DNA of 64,000 nt from Paraburkholderia guartelaensis (GCF_004353905.1 NZ_SMOD01000005.1:186001-250000), one strand, 5' to 3'; numbered from the stretch's first letter, positions 9,191 to 18,481 are shown. The notes: generated from the sequence alone by a model not told the origin. Translations and numbers: made by a program.

Positions 9191-9506
9191 CGCGGCCGCC
9201 GTAGGCGCGTGATCTCACACCGCGGATGCGGCGGCCGGAACGGCAATGATGCGCTCGGTTGAGTCGGCGGCATGAATAACGGGTGGCTGGGGAATACGCG
9301 CATTGCGCGCGAGCAATGCACGCCGGACGCGTCGTGCGTCCGATGTTTCGATATTACTGGTTGGGGAATGATTAAGGAAGCTGTGGTCCCTCGGGTATAC
9401 GCGAGGGTTGCCTCAACGCGTGCGCGATGCCCATGTGCGGTGCATAGGTGCGAGGCGGTGCATCGGGGGCGATGCACTCTGCATGAGGAGGGGGTGCTGC
9501 AGGCGC
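9191..9506. other. intergenic region, no gene seen
   Basis: 316 bases between the GGDEF-EAL start and the PhzF-like stop. Short frames here have poor codon use. A small hairpin (CCCTCG 9388-9393 with CGAGGG 9402-9407) lies inside. The part next to 9190 presumably holds the promoter of the GGDEF-EAL gene, but no convincing boxes were found. Confidence 0.5.
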
Positions 9507-10385
9507 TTAGCCGATCCGGCAGGTCCCGTCGATGACCGTTACCGAATGGCCGCCAATCCAGATCTTTTTTGCCGCGTCGTCATATTCGACGCGCACGCGT
9601 CCGTCGCGCGCGAGCGCCGTGCCCTGACGCACCGTATAGCGCGCGCCCGGACGCCGGTTCTGCTGTTCGAGCAGCATGGCGATGGCGGCATTCGCGCTGC
9701 CGGTGACGGGGTCTTCGCCCTTGCCGAGACCGGTCATGAGGCAACGCACTTCGAAGGTTGCGGGACCATCGGCCTCATGCGGGCCGTAGGCGGCCACGCC
9801 GTGTGCGCCCACACTCGCGGCAACCGCTTCGATTGCCTCGTAGTCGACGTCGAGCGCGAGCACCGCTTGCGCCGATGCGAGGCGCACGACGAGCCAGGGC
9901 GCGCCGTTGTCGACGCCGCAGGGAGCGGCCGAGAAGTCGATGGCATCCGAGCGCAGTGCCGCGCGCAATGCGTCGAACTGCGCTGCGTCGAGCGTCGTCA
10001 CGCGTGCGGGAGGCGCGGCGAAGGCCCATGCGCCGTTCTCTGCGGCAGCCAGATCGATGAGACCGGCGCCGCATTCCTGCACGAGGCGGCCGGGCGTCTT
10101 CGGCATGCAACCGCTTTCAAGAAACGCATGCGCTGTGCCGAGCGTCGGATGGCCCGCGAAAGGCAGCTCGCCCTTGGTCGTGAAGATGCGCACGCGGTAG
10201 TCGGCGCGTGCGTCGGTGGGAGCGAGCAGGAAGCTGGTTTCCGAGAGATTCGTCCAGCGCGCGATGGCCTGCATCTCATCGCCGCTCAAGCCTTCGGCAT
10301 CGAACACCACGGCGAGCGGGTTGCCCTTGAAGGGTACCGACGTGAAGACGTCGACCTGTTTGAAGCGGACGCTGTGCTGGGTCAT
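9507..10385 (-). CDS. PhzF-family isomerase/epimerase-like protein
   Basis: 292 residues. The start MTQHSVRFKQVDVFTSVPFKG, then GNPLAVVFDA and the GHPTLGTAHA motif, are typical of PhzF/diaminopimelate-epimerase-fold proteins, and PVTGSANAAIA marks the second half. The conserved acidic residue of LSETSFLL is present. Most family members outside phenazine clusters have no known substrate. ATG 10385 fits the conserved N terminus. It is last in a minus-strand series with RidA and an aminotransferase, separated by a 149-bp gap holding a strong hairpin. Confidence 0.9.
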   Translation of the reverse strand: MTQHSVRFKQVDVFTSVPFKGNPLAVVFDAEGLSGDEMQAIARWTNLSETSFLLAPTDARADYRVRIFTTKGELPFAGHPTLGTAHAFLESGCMPKTPGRLVQECGAGLIDLAAAENGAWAFAAPPARVTTLDAAQFDALRAALRSDAIDFSAAPCGVDNGAPWLVVRLASAQAVLALDVDYEAIEAVAASVGAHGVAAYGPHEADGPATFEVRCLMTGLGKGEDPVTGSANAAIAMLLEQQNRRPGARYTVRQGTALARDGRVRVEYDDAAKKIWIGGHSVTVIDGTCRIG

Positions 10386-10469
10386 GGCGGGACGATCGTG
10401 GAAGGGGGAGGGGCGACGCAAGAGACTGCGCCAGGTTGCGCGAACGCACAACAGAGTAATGCGAGACAG

Positions 10470-10497
10470 TGCGCGGACCTTGATGCAGGTCCGCGCA
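10470..10497. repeat. 11-bp perfect hairpin between RidA and PhzF genes
   Basis: TGCGCGGACCT (10470-10480) pairs perfectly with AGGTCCGCGCA (10487-10497) across a 6-base loop. There is no T run on either side. It may attenuate or stabilise the RidA transcript and separate PhzF expression. Confidence 0.55.
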
Positions 10498-10534
10498 GTT
10501 ACCAAAGTTCGCTAATGTTGCGTACTCGAGTGGC

Positions 10535-10999
10535 TTACTCGACTTCGGCGATCAGCTCGATCTCGACGCATGCGCCAAGCGGAATTTGCGCAACGCCGAA
10601 GGCCGAGCGCGCGTGCTTGCCCTTTTCGCCGAACACGTCGGCGATCAGCTCCGAAGCGCCGTTCGTGACGATGTGCTGCTCGGTGAAGGTGAGCGTCGAG
10701 TTCACGAGGCTCATGAGCTTGACCACGCGCTTGACCTTGTTGAGGTCGCCGGTGTGGGCGTGCAGCGTGGCGAGCAGGTCGATCGCGATCGAGCGCGCGG
10801 CGGCCTTGCCTTCCTCGGTCGTGAGCGACTCGCCGAGCTTGCCGGCCCACACCTTGCCGTCCTTCTTCGCGATGTGACCCGACAGGTAAACCGTGTTGCC
10901 GCTCTGGGCGCTCATCACGTAGGCCGCGGCGGGCGCGCCTGCCTGGGGCAGGGTGATGCCGAGCTGTTCGAGACGGTCGTAGATGTTGATGTCAGCCAT
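10535..10999 (-). CDS. RidA-family imine/enamine deaminase
   Basis: 154 residues with the YjgF/YER057c/UK114 fold. NTVYLSGHIA, the VKLMSLVNSTLTF middle and the final GACVEIELIAEVE are visible. It belongs to the longer RidA group (about 150 residues) rather than the 128-residue archetype. RidA proteins hydrolyse reactive 2-aminoacrylate-type imines released by PLP enzymes. The usual catalytic Arg region reads QIPLGACVEIE without the canonical R-VEVAR pattern, so its activity may differ. It follows the PLP aminotransferase gene by 62 bp. Confidence 0.9.
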   Translation of the reverse strand: MADINIYDRLEQLGITLPQAGAPAAAYVMSAQSGNTVYLSGHIAKKDGKVWAGKLGESLTTEEGKAAARSIAIDLLATLHAHTGDLNKVKRVVKLMSLVNSTLTFTEQHIVTNGASELIADVFGEKGKHARSAFGVAQIPLGACVEIELIAEVE

Positions 11000-11061
11000 G
11001 ATCAGGATTCCTCGTTCGGGTGTTGAGTCGGAAAAGAGCCTGGCGCTATGCCAGGCATGTA

Positions 11062-12261
11062 TCAGGCGTGCGCGCGGATCAGGGCCGCGAGCTTCGCGAC
11101 GCCTTCTTCGATCTTCGCGGGCGGCACCGTGACGAACGACAGGCGCAGCTTGTTGAGTTGCGGCTCGTCGGCGAAGAACGGCGCGCCCGGCACGAATGCC
11201 ACGTTCTGCGCGACGGCTTCGGCCAGCAGCTTCATGCTGTCGATATTCGAGGGCAGCGTCACCCAGATGAACATGCCGCCTTCGGGGCGGTTCCAGCTCA
11301 CGCCTTCGGGCATGTTGCGCTTGAGCGAGTCGAGCATCGCTTCGCACTGGTCGCGATAGAGTGCGCGCACCTTCGGGATGTGCGTGTCGAGGAAGCCGTC
11401 CTTCACCACCTCGTAGACGATGCGCTGCGTGAAGCTCGGCGTGTGCAGGTCGGTGGCCTGCTTGGCCTGCACGAGCTTGAAGTGCAGGTCTTCGGGCGCA
11501 ATGATGTAGCCCACGCGCAGGCCCGGCGCCAGGATCTTCGAGAACGAGCCCAGATGCACGACATGCTCGGGCGCGAGCGAGTGCACCGTCGGCAGCGGCT
11601 CGCCCGCGTAGAGCAGCGCGCCATAAGGGTCGTCTTCGATCACGGGGAAGGGCGAGTGCTTTGCGAATTCCGCGAGCGCCTGGCGGCGTTCGAGCGGCAG
11701 GCGGCGGCCTGTGGGGTTCTGGAAGTTCGGGATCGCGTAGAGCAGGCGCGCGCCGGCCGTCAGCTCGGGCGTGAGGCCTTCGGGCACGAGACCCTTCTCG
11801 TCGGTCGGGACCTGAACATACTTCGGCTCGTAAAGCGAGAACGATTGCAGCGCGCCGAGGTAGGTGGGCGTTTCCACGAGCACGGGGCTATTGGGGCAGA
11901 CCAGCACCTTGCCGATCAGGTCGAGCGCCTGCTGCGAACCCGTGGTGATGAGCACCTGCGAGGGACGCACTGTCACGCCGCCTACCGAGTGGCGCGCGGC
12001 GATCCATTCGCGCAGCGGCATATAGCCTTCAGTCGCGCTGTACTGGAGGGCGCCCGAGGGGTCGTCGCGCAGGATGCGGTCGGCGGCGGCACGCATTTCC
12101 TCTGCCGGGAAGCTGGCCGGCGCGGGCAGGCCGCCCGCGAACGAAATGACTTCGGGACGCTCGGTGACCTTCAGGATTTCGCGAATCGCCGAGCTGGTCA
12201 GCTTGATTGCACGCTCGGACAGTTGCCACGCGGGCGCTGCCTTGAGATCGCTCTGGTCCAT
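11062..12261 (-). CDS. PLP-dependent aminotransferase, class I/II (LysN/2-aminoadipate type)
   Basis: 399 residues. FAGGLPAPASFP, LQYSATEGYMPLRE, the cofactor-binding NFQNPTGR and the Schiff-base Lys in HLGSFSKILAPGLRVGY are present, a fold-type I pattern close to 2-aminoadipate/aromatic aminotransferases. It transfers amino groups from amino acids to 2-oxo acids in the cytosol; the substrate is unknown. ATG 12261 follows AAGGAG. It resembles the aminotransferase half of the MocR regulator at 14183. It lies between RidA and EamA genes on the same strand. Confidence 0.92.
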   Translation of the reverse strand: MDQSDLKAAPAWQLSERAIKLTSSAIREILKVTERPEVISFAGGLPAPASFPAEEMRAAADRILRDDPSGALQYSATEGYMPLREWIAARHSVGGVTVRPSQVLITTGSQQALDLIGKVLVCPNSPVLVETPTYLGALQSFSLYEPKYVQVPTDEKGLVPEGLTPELTAGARLLYAIPNFQNPTGRRLPLERRQALAEFAKHSPFPVIEDDPYGALLYAGEPLPTVHSLAPEHVVHLGSFSKILAPGLRVGYIIAPEDLHFKLVQAKQATDLHTPSFTQRIVYEVVKDGFLDTHIPKVRALYRDQCEAMLDSLKRNMPEGVSWNRPEGGMFIWVTLPSNIDSMKLLAEAVAQNVAFVPGAPFFADEPQLNKLRLSFVTVPPAKIEEGVAKLAALIRAHA

Positions 12262-12370
12262 GGGGTCTCCTTGTTGGGGTGAGGCGAGTGACGGATTCAG
12301 TGGCGGCATGGGGCGCGATCGCGCGCCGCCGGATGCCGCCGAAAACCTTGAATTATGACGCGAAACCGGC

Positions 12371-13276
12371 TCATGCGCGCGCGGGCGCCGGGGCCGTGCG
12401 GATCGCCGCGCGGCGACCCAGTACGACCGTGGCGATCACCGCGGCCGCATAGAGCCACGCCGAGGGCGCGACTTGCTCGCCGAAAAAGAGCGCCGAGAAC
12501 GCCATCGTGAAGAAGATCTGCAGCAGCTGCACCTGGCCGACGCGCGCCGTCCCGCCCATGGCGAGCCCCGCGTACCACGCGAAAAAGCCGATGAACTGAG
12601 AAAACAGCGTGACGTAGCCGAAGGCGAGCCAGGTCTTGAGCGCGACGGGGCCCGGATGCGCCACGTGATGCGCCCACGCGAGCCAGCCCACCGGCAGCAC
12701 GAGGAACGGCGCCGAGAGCACGAGCGCCCAGCAGATCACCTGCCAGCCGCCGAGCTGGCGGGCGAGGCGCGCGCCTTCGGCGTAGCCGAGCGCGCCGATG
12801 CCCACCGCGATGAGCATCCACGCGTCGCCCGCGTGCAGCGAGCCGCCGCCCGCCTGGAGCGCGAACGCGACCACGAGCGCGCTGCCGATCAGCGCGCTGG
12901 CCCAGAACCCCTTCGAAGGCCGCTCGTGCGAGAGCCACGCAGCGTAAATCGCCACGGCGAGCGGTTGCAGCCCGTTGACGATGGCGCCGTGCGAGGCCGG
13001 CATGGTCTTCATCGCAAAGGCGGAAAACACCGGAAACGCGACGATCACGCCAAGCGACACCACGGCGAGGCTCTTGACCTGCGGCCAGGTGGGCCACTTC
13101 TCGCGGCGGATGGCGAGCAGCAGCGCGGCCGGCACGGCGGCGGCGAGCGCGCGGCCGAGGCCGTTCAGGAGCGGGTGGAATTCGGCGACGACGATGCGCG
13201 TCATCGGCAGCGTGAGGCTGAAGATCATGACGCCGACGAGGCCGAGCAGCATGCCTTGGGTTTCGCGTGCTTTCAT
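12371..13276 (-). CDS. EamA/DMT-family transporter
   Basis: 301 residues with ten hydrophobic segments in two EamA repeats (MLLGLVGVMIFSLTLPMTR opens the first; the second starts around AWMLIAVGIGALGYAE). DMT carriers of this kind usually export amino acids or small metabolites. ATG 13276 starts just before helix 1. The stop of the VOC gene is only 22 bp upstream, so the two are probably co-transcribed. In this module it may export a product or a toxic amine. Confidence 0.9.
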   Translation of the reverse strand: MKARETQGMLLGLVGVMIFSLTLPMTRIVVAEFHPLLNGLGRALAAAVPAALLLAIRREKWPTWPQVKSLAVVSLGVIVAFPVFSAFAMKTMPASHGAIVNGLQPLAVAIYAAWLSHERPSKGFWASALIGSALVVAFALQAGGGSLHAGDAWMLIAVGIGALGYAEGARLARQLGGWQVICWALVLSAPFLVLPVGWLAWAHHVAHPGPVALKTWLAFGYVTLFSQFIGFFAWYAGLAMGGTARVGQVQLLQIFFTMAFSALFFGEQVAPSAWLYAAAVIATVVLGRRAAIRTAPAPARA

Positions 13277-13298
13277 GCGGGACTTTGCGCTCGACGGA

Positions 13299-13988
13299 TC
13301 AGCGTGCCGGCGCGCCGAGCGTGCGCGGACCGGACGGGGTTTCGAACTGCGCGACGAGCGCAGGCGAGAGGGCTTCCTCCACGGCAATCAGATGCGCCGC
13401 GCCGAGCCACTGCAATTGCTCGCGCGCCGCTTGCGCCTCGGGGTGAAAGCCGGTGAGCGACGTGAGCGCGATCTCGGTGTCGGCGAGCACCTGTGACGGA
13501 TGATGCGCCGTGTCCCACTGGATCAGCGAGGGCAGAATGCCGTCGCCCGCGCCTTGCCAGGCGGGGAAGGCGCCGTTTTCCGGCACGGTGAGCTGCCACG
13601 AGAAGTCGCCGCGCGTCATCGGCACGAGCGCGGGAATGCGCTGGGGATACTGCTCGCGCCAGCGCGCGAGGCTCTTTGGCGGATCGACGCGTGCAACCCA
13701 ATGCGAGAGGTACGGCCCCTGTTCGAGGCGCGCCAGTACGGCGGGGTCGTCGAGCGCAAAGAGGCGCGCGCGGGCGTTCGCGCCACTTTTCGCGGCCGGA
13801 TCGACGGCGATGACTTCCAGATACGCGCCGCCCCACAGCCCGAGCAGACGGTTGTGCGTGCGCATGAGCGGGTGAGCGCCGCCACCCGTGGGCGCGACGC
13901 CGAGCGCGTCGCTCACGTACTGCACGCCTTCTTCCAGCGTGCGCGCGGCAACGACGAGATGATCGAGGCGAAGCGGCGTGGCGTTCAT
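13299..13988 (-). CDS. VOC-family glyoxalase-like protein
   Basis: 229 residues. It begins with a typical vicinal-oxygen-chelate strand (LRLDHLVVAARTLEEGVQY) and contains the HNRLLGLWGGAYLEVIAVDP block of the glyoxalase-like (PF13468) group. The substrate is unknown. It is the first gene leftwards from the MocR divergent promoter region, with 194 bp to the MocR start. Confidence 0.88.
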   Translation of the reverse strand: MNATPLRLDHLVVAARTLEEGVQYVSDALGVAPTGGGAHPLMRTHNRLLGLWGGAYLEVIAVDPAAKSGANARARLFALDDPAVLARLEQGPYLSHWVARVDPPKSLARWREQYPQRIPALVPMTRGDFSWQLTVPENGAFPAWQGAGDGILPSLIQWDTAHHPSQVLADTEIALTSLTGFHPEAQAAREQLQWLGAAHLIAVEEALSPALVAQFETPSGPRTLGAPAR

Positions 13989-14082
13989 GGGCGGGCGAGC
14001 GGAGCCAAAGATTTGGAGGGGCCGGAAGGTAGGGGGCAGGAGCGCGCGCCTGAACAGTGTGCAGACGCCTCTACCGAATCCT

Positions 14083-14135
14083 TACCGGTACGCATGCGAT
14101 CAAATGTACCGGTATGGCTGCAGACAGTAACGGTA
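14083..14135. promoter_or_regulatory. three TACCGGTA-type boxes, probable MocR operator
   Basis: TACCGGTA occurs at 14083-14090 and 14107-14114, and a 7/8 copy TAACGGTA at 14128-14135. Starts are 24 and 21 bases apart, about two helical turns. Direct repeats of this spacing upstream of the regulator are the expected target of dimeric MocR proteins. A further palindrome CTGTACAG lies at 14155-14162, just before the MocR ribosome site. Confidence 0.6.
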
Positions 14136-14182
14136 CAATCGGCCCGATAGTGCTCTGTACAGTTCGAGTTCAGGGAGTCCTC

Positions 14183-15670
14183 ATGTCCTCCGTACCGCTA
14201 GACCAGATTCCCGCCCCGCACGACGCGGCCACGCTCACGCTCGTCGACCAGCTCGTGCAGTGGGGCCGCCGCCGCATCGAGGAGCGCGTGTTCCGCCCCG
14301 GCATGCGGATGCCGTCCATCCGCAAGCTCGCGCTCGACAAGGGCGTGTCGCGCTTCACCGTGGTGGAGGCGTACGAGCGTCTGGTCGCGCAGGGCTACCT
14401 CGACTCGCGGCGCGGTTCCGGTTTCTATGTGCGCGAGCGGCTGGCGCTCGTGGCCGGCGGCGAACGCCAGCCGGTGACTGCGGGCGTCCCGGTGCGCGCC
14501 GACGCGGTTGCTGCCCCCGCGCCGCCCACCATCGACGTGGTCTGGCTGCTGCGCAATATGCTTCACACGTCCACGCGGCCGGAAAAAGGGCCGGGTCTAG
14601 GCTACTTGCCCGCGCGCTGGCTGGATGGAGAACTGCTGACCGGCGCGATGCGCTCGCTTGGCCGCCAGAGCGGCACGCAACTGCTCGGCTTCGGCTCGCC
14701 GCAAGGCTTCCTGCCGCTGCGCCAGCAGCTCCAGACGCGCATGGCGGAACTCGAGATCGGCGCGACGCCCGACCAGATCGTGCTCGTTTCGGGCATCACC
14801 CAGGCGATCGACCTGCTTGCACGCATCTATGTGCAGCCCGGCGACACGGTGATCGTGGGCGACCCCGCGTGGTTCCAGATGTTCGGGCGCTTCGCCTCGC
14901 AGGGCGCGCGGCTCGTCGGCATGCCGTACACGCCCGAAGGGCCGGACCTCGACGCGCTCGAAGCGCTGGTCGAGACCTGGCGGCCGAGGATGCTCGTCAT
15001 CAATTCGGTGCTGCAAAACCCCACGGGCACGTCGCTTACCGCCGCGCAGGCGTTCCGCATTCTGCGGCTTGCCGAACAGTACGACTTCATCGTCGTAGAA
15101 GACGATGTCTATGGTGACCTCTGCCCCGCGGGCTATCCGGCCACGCGCCTCACGAGCCTCGACCAGCTTCGCCGCGTGATCTATCTCGGCAGCTTTTCGA
15201 AGACGCTCGCGCCGAACCTGCGCGTGGGCTTCATCGCGAGTGCGCTCGACGTGACCCAGGCGGTGGCGGACCAGAAAATGCTCGTCGGCATGACGAGCCC
15301 GGAACTCAATGAGCGCGTGCTGTACCGCGTGCTCACGGAGGGTCACTACCGGCGTCACGTGGAGCGCCTGCGCGCGCGGCTGGACGGCGTGCGCGACAAG
15401 GCGGAGCGCATGCTGGAGCGCGCCGGCCTGCGCCTTTTTGCTGCGCCGGGCGCCGGCATGTTCCTGTGGGCGGATACGGGCGTCGACGCGGATGCGCTCA
15501 CCGCGGCGGGCCACGAAGCGGGGTTTCTCCTCGCGCCGGGGAGCCTGTTCTCGCCGCACCAGTCGCCGACCACGTGGATGCGCTTCAACATCGCCAACTG
15601 CGGCGATCCGGCGCTGCCCGCATTCCTCGCCGACTATCTCGAAGGCGTGGCCCGGCGGGTCGGCTCTTGA
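14183..15670 (+). CDS. MocR-type regulator: GntR DNA-binding domain fused to aminotransferase
   Basis: 495 residues. A GntR winged helix (about residues 15-85, RMPSIRKLALDKGVSRFTVV, then YLDSRRGSGFYV) is joined by a linker to a class I aminotransferase-fold domain. The PLP lysine is present (GSFSKTLAPNL, Lys340), as are NPTGT and EDDVYGD. MocR proteins sense amino compounds through PLP and control nearby vitamin B6, GABA, taurine or amino-acid genes. The start has GGGAG 7 bases upstream. It is divergent from the VOC-EamA-aminotransferase-RidA genes, its likely targets. Confidence 0.93.
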   Translation: MSSVPLDQIPAPHDAATLTLVDQLVQWGRRRIEERVFRPGMRMPSIRKLALDKGVSRFTVVEAYERLVAQGYLDSRRGSGFYVRERLALVAGGERQPVTAGVPVRADAVAAPAPPTIDVVWLLRNMLHTSTRPEKGPGLGYLPARWLDGELLTGAMRSLGRQSGTQLLGFGSPQGFLPLRQQLQTRMAELEIGATPDQIVLVSGITQAIDLLARIYVQPGDTVIVGDPAWFQMFGRFASQGARLVGMPYTPEGPDLDALEALVETWRPRMLVINSVLQNPTGTSLTAAQAFRILRLAEQYDFIVVEDDVYGDLCPAGYPATRLTSLDQLRRVIYLGSFSKTLAPNLRVGFIASALDVTQAVADQKMLVGMTSPELNERVLYRVLTEGHYRRHVERLRARLDGVRDKAERMLERAGLRLFAAPGAGMFLWADTGVDADALTAAGHEAGFLLAPGSLFSPHQSPTTWMRFNIANCGDPALPAFLADYLEGVARRVGS

Positions 15671-15784
15671 AAACGGTGCCGTCTGTCCCCAAGTGGGCGG
15701 GCGGCGCGCCGCGAGGCGAAATGCCTAGAACTCGCGGCCACAAATTTGTCAGACTAGAACTGCAACGAAAGAGGACTCTCGACC

Positions 15785-17695
15785 ATGGCACAAGAAACCA
15801 TGAGCTTCCAGGCGGAAGTGAAACAGCTTCTGCACCTGATGATCCATTCGCTGTACAGCAACAAGGAAATCTTCCTGCGCGAACTGATCTCGAACGCATC
15901 GGACGCGGCGGACAAGCTGCGCTTCGAGGCGATCGCGAACAGCGCGCTCTATGAGAACGATCCGAATCTGCGCATCCGCGTGGGCTTCGACAAGGCAGCG
16001 CGCACCATCACGATCGACGACAACGGCATCGGCATGAGCCACGATGAAGCCGTGTCGAACCTCGGTACGATCGCGCGCTCGGGCACGAAGGAATTCTTCG
16101 GCAAGCTCTCGGGCGACCAGCAGAAGGACGCGGCGCTGATCGGCCAGTTCGGCGTGGGCTTCTATTCGGGCTTCATCGTCGCGGACAAGATCACCGTGGA
16201 AAGCCGCCGTGCGGGCCTGGCGGCCGCCGAAGGCGTGCGCTGGACGAGCGCGGGCGAGGGCGAGTTTGCCGTCGAGGCGATCGAGCGCACGCAGCGCGGC
16301 ACGACGATCACGCTGCACCTGCGCGAAGGCGAGGACGAGCTGCTTTCCGCATGGAAGATCAAGTCGATCATCCAGAAGTACTCGGATCACGTCGGCCTGC
16401 CCATCGAGATGAAGAAGGAAGAATGGGACGCCGAAAAGAGCGAGATGGTCACGAAGGACGAATACGAGACCATCAATCAGGCGAGCGCGCTGTGGACGCG
16501 TTCGAAGAGCGAAATCAGCGACGAGCAGTATCAGCAGTTCTATCAGCACCTCGCGCACGACCACCAGAACCCGCTCGCGTGGACGCATAACCGCGTGGAA
16601 GGCCGCAGCGAATATACGCAGCTCCTTTACGTGCCGTCGCATGCGCCGTTCGACCTGTGGAATCGCGATCACAAGAGCGGTCTGAAGCTCTACGTGAAGC
16701 GCGTGTTCATCATGGACGACGCCGAGCAGCTGCTGCCGAACTATCTGCGTTTCGTGAAGGGCGTGGTCGATTCGAGCGATCTGCCGCTCAACGTGTCGCG
16801 CGAAATCCTCCAGGAAAGCCGCGACGTGAAGGCGATTCGCGACGGCGTGACCAAGCGCGTGCTCTCGATGCTCGAAGAGATGGCGAACGCTGTTACGGAC
16901 GCCGAAGCAAGCGAAGAGGACAAGGCGAAGTACACGACGTTCTGGACCGAGTTCGGCCAGGTGCTCAAGGAAGGCATCGGCGAGGATCATGCCAATCGCG
17001 AGCGCGTGGCGAAGCTCGCACGATTCGCGTCCACGCACAACGACACGAACGAGCAGACCGTCACGCTCGCCGACTACGTGGCGCGCAAGCCCGAGCAGAC
17101 GAAGATCTACTACGTCACCGCCGACACGTGGCAAGCCGCGAAGAACAGCCCGCACCTCGAAGTGTTCCGCAAGAAGGGCGTTGAAGTGCTGCTCCTCACG
17201 GACCGCGTGGACGAGTGGATGCTGTCGTTCCTGAACGAGTTCGACGGCAAGCCGCTCGCGAGCGTGGCGCGCGGCGACCTCGACCTCGGCGCGCTCAACG
17301 ACGAGGAAAAGCAGCAGCAGGAAAAGGTGAGCGAAGAGTTGAAGCCGCTCGTCGAGCACATGAAGGAAGCGCTCAAGGACAAGGCCAAGGACGTGCGTCT
17401 CACGTTCCGCCTGACCGATTCGCCCTCGTGCCTCGTGGCCGATGAAGGCGACATGAGCGGCTACCTGCAGCGCATGCTGAAGGCGGCGGGACAAAATGCA
17501 CCGCAGATGCAGCCGATTCTCGAAGTGAATCCGGAGCATCCGCTCGTGAAGGCGCTGCGCACCGATAGCGCGGACTTCGGCGACTGGTGCAATCTCCTGT
17601 TCGATCAGGCGTTGCTGGCGGAAGGCGGTGCGCTGGAAGATCCGGCCAGCTTCGTCAAGCGTACGAACGCATTGCTGATTGCCCGCGCCGGCTAA
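15785..17695 (+). CDS. htpG: molecular chaperone HtpG (Hsp90)
   Basis: 636 residues, full length for bacterial Hsp90. The N-terminal GHKL ATPase domain has [20 protein letters not shown] and [11 protein letters not shown]. The middle domain contains [15 protein letters not shown] and the C-terminal dimerisation domain ends LARAG-like. It is a cytosolic ATP-dependent chaperone. AAGAGGA precedes ATG 15785. The 114-bp upstream gap shows no CIRCE element or obvious sigma-32 box. An intrinsic terminator follows at 17721. Confidence 0.98.
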   Translation: MAQETMSFQAEVKQLLHLMIHSLYSNKEIFLRELISNASDAADKLRFEAIANSALYENDPNLRIRVGFDKAARTITIDDNGIGMSHDEAVSNLGTIARSGTKEFFGKLSGDQQKDAALIGQFGVGFYSGFIVADKITVESRRAGLAAAEGVRWTSAGEGEFAVEAIERTQRGTTITLHLREGEDELLSAWKIKSIIQKYSDHVGLPIEMKKEEWDAEKSEMVTKDEYETINQASALWTRSKSEISDEQYQQFYQHLAHDHQNPLAWTHNRVEGRSEYTQLLYVPSHAPFDLWNRDHKSGLKLYVKRVFIMDDAEQLLPNYLRFVKGVVDSSDLPLNVSREILQESRDVKAIRDGVTKRVLSMLEEMANAVTDAEASEEDKAKYTTFWTEFGQVLKEGIGEDHANRERVAKLARFASTHNDTNEQTVTLADYVARKPEQTKIYYVTADTWQAAKNSPHLEVFRKKGVEVLLLTDRVDEWMLSFLNEFDGKPLASVARGDLDLGALNDEEKQQQEKVSEELKPLVEHMKEALKDKAKDVRLTFRLTDSPSCLVADEGDMSGYLQRMLKAAGQNAPQMQPILEVNPEHPLVKALRTDSADFGDWCNLLFDQALLAEGGALEDPASFVKRTNALLIARAG

Positions 17696-17720
17696 AGCGC
17701 ACGGCTTCGCATGACAGTCA

Positions 17721-17757
17721 CCCCTTGCGGCTACCCGCCGCAAGGGGTTTTTCTTTT
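17721..17757 (+). terminator. intrinsic terminator of htpG
   Basis: A 10-bp perfect stem CCCCTTGCGG/CCGCAAGGGG (17721-17730 with 17738-17747) is followed by TTTTTCTTTT. This is a textbook rho-independent terminator 25 bases after the htpG stop. Confidence 0.92.
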
Positions 17758-17795
17758 GTGCGCCCCGCTCGCAGCGAACTGAAATCCTCGCAGCC

Positions 17796-17801
17796 TATAA
17801 T
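17796..17801 (+). promoter_or_regulatory. TATAAT box abutting the ubiC start
   Basis: A perfect TATAAT hexamer ends 8 bases before ATG 17809. If it is a -10 box, transcription would begin at about 17808-17809, which would make the mRNA leaderless. No good -35 was found at 16-18 bp. Confidence 0.4.
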
Positions 17802-17808
17802 GCGCGCC

Positions 17809-18465
17809 ATGCCTCTTCGATTCGATGCCGCTAACGCGCACTGGCGCGTCACGCCCTTGCCCGCCTTGAGCGCCGACCAGAAGGACTGGCTCACGCGCGG
17901 CGGTTCGCTCACGGCGCATTTGCGCACACTCGGCCACGTCATCGTGCGGGTCACGCGCGAAGCCGTCGATATGCCCTGGTCCGACGAATTCGCCGCGCTA
18001 GGTCTGGCGCCGCGCGAGCGCGCGTGGGTGCGCGAGATCGTGCTCGAAGTCGATGGCGTGCCGTTCGTCGCCGCGCACAGCGTGACGCCACTCGCCGCGA
18101 GTCAAGGCGTGTGGCAAGCCATGCGCCGTTTGCGCACGCGGCCGCTCGCGGAACTCCTCTACAGCGATAGCGGTGTGGCGCGCTCCGCGCTCGTGAGCCG
18201 GCGCGTGAGCGCCCGGCATCCGCTCTTTGCGCTCTCAGTGCGCGAGATCTTGCCCGAGCCTAAGTACGCGCCGCATGCGTTCGTCGCGCGCCGCTCGGTA
18301 TTCGAGCGTGCAGGCGCGCCGCTGCTCGTGACCGAGTGCATGCTGCCCTCGCTGTGGTCGCGCCTTGCAAGGGGACCTTTGACGCAAGAACCCGGCGTGC
18401 ATCTCGGACGCGAACGCGGCCCGCTCGATCACACCGCCTCGCGCGCGCATCACGCGCCGCGTTGA
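17809..18465 (+). CDS. ubiC: chorismate lyase (chorismate-pyruvate lyase)
   Basis: 218 residues (221 if ATG 17800 is used), somewhat longer than E. coli UbiC (165). It converts chorismate to 4-hydroxybenzoate and pyruvate, the first ubiquinone step. The active-site region [20 protein letters not shown], the substrate loop [11 protein letters not shown] and [17 protein letters not shown] match the family. The C-terminal 25 residues are an unconserved tail. ATG 17809 is preferred because a TATAAT box overlaps the upstream ATG; no Shine-Dalgarno precedes either. The glycosylase gene follows after 16 bp. Confidence 0.9.
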   Translation: MPLRFDAANAHWRVTPLPALSADQKDWLTRGGSLTAHLRTLGHVIVRVTREAVDMPWSDEFAALGLAPRERAWVREIVLEVDGVPFVAAHSVTPLAASQGVWQAMRRLRTRPLAELLYSDSGVARSALVSRRVSARHPLFALSVREILPEPKYAPHAFVARRSVFERAGAPLLVTECMLPSLWSRLARGPLTQEPGVHLGRERGPLDHTASRAHHAPR

Positions 18466-18481
18466 ACGTGCATCTTTTGCC

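Noticed and set aside
9272..9535. An 87-codon plus-strand frame after the GGDEF-EAL gene
   Set aside because: Codon use unlike the neighbours, Cys/Arg-rich, and it runs into the end of the PhzF-like gene.
9507..10385. A phenazine biosynthesis locus suggested by the PhzF-like gene
   Set aside because: No phzA, B, C, D, E or G genes are present; PhzF-fold proteins outside phenazine loci are common and unrelated in function.
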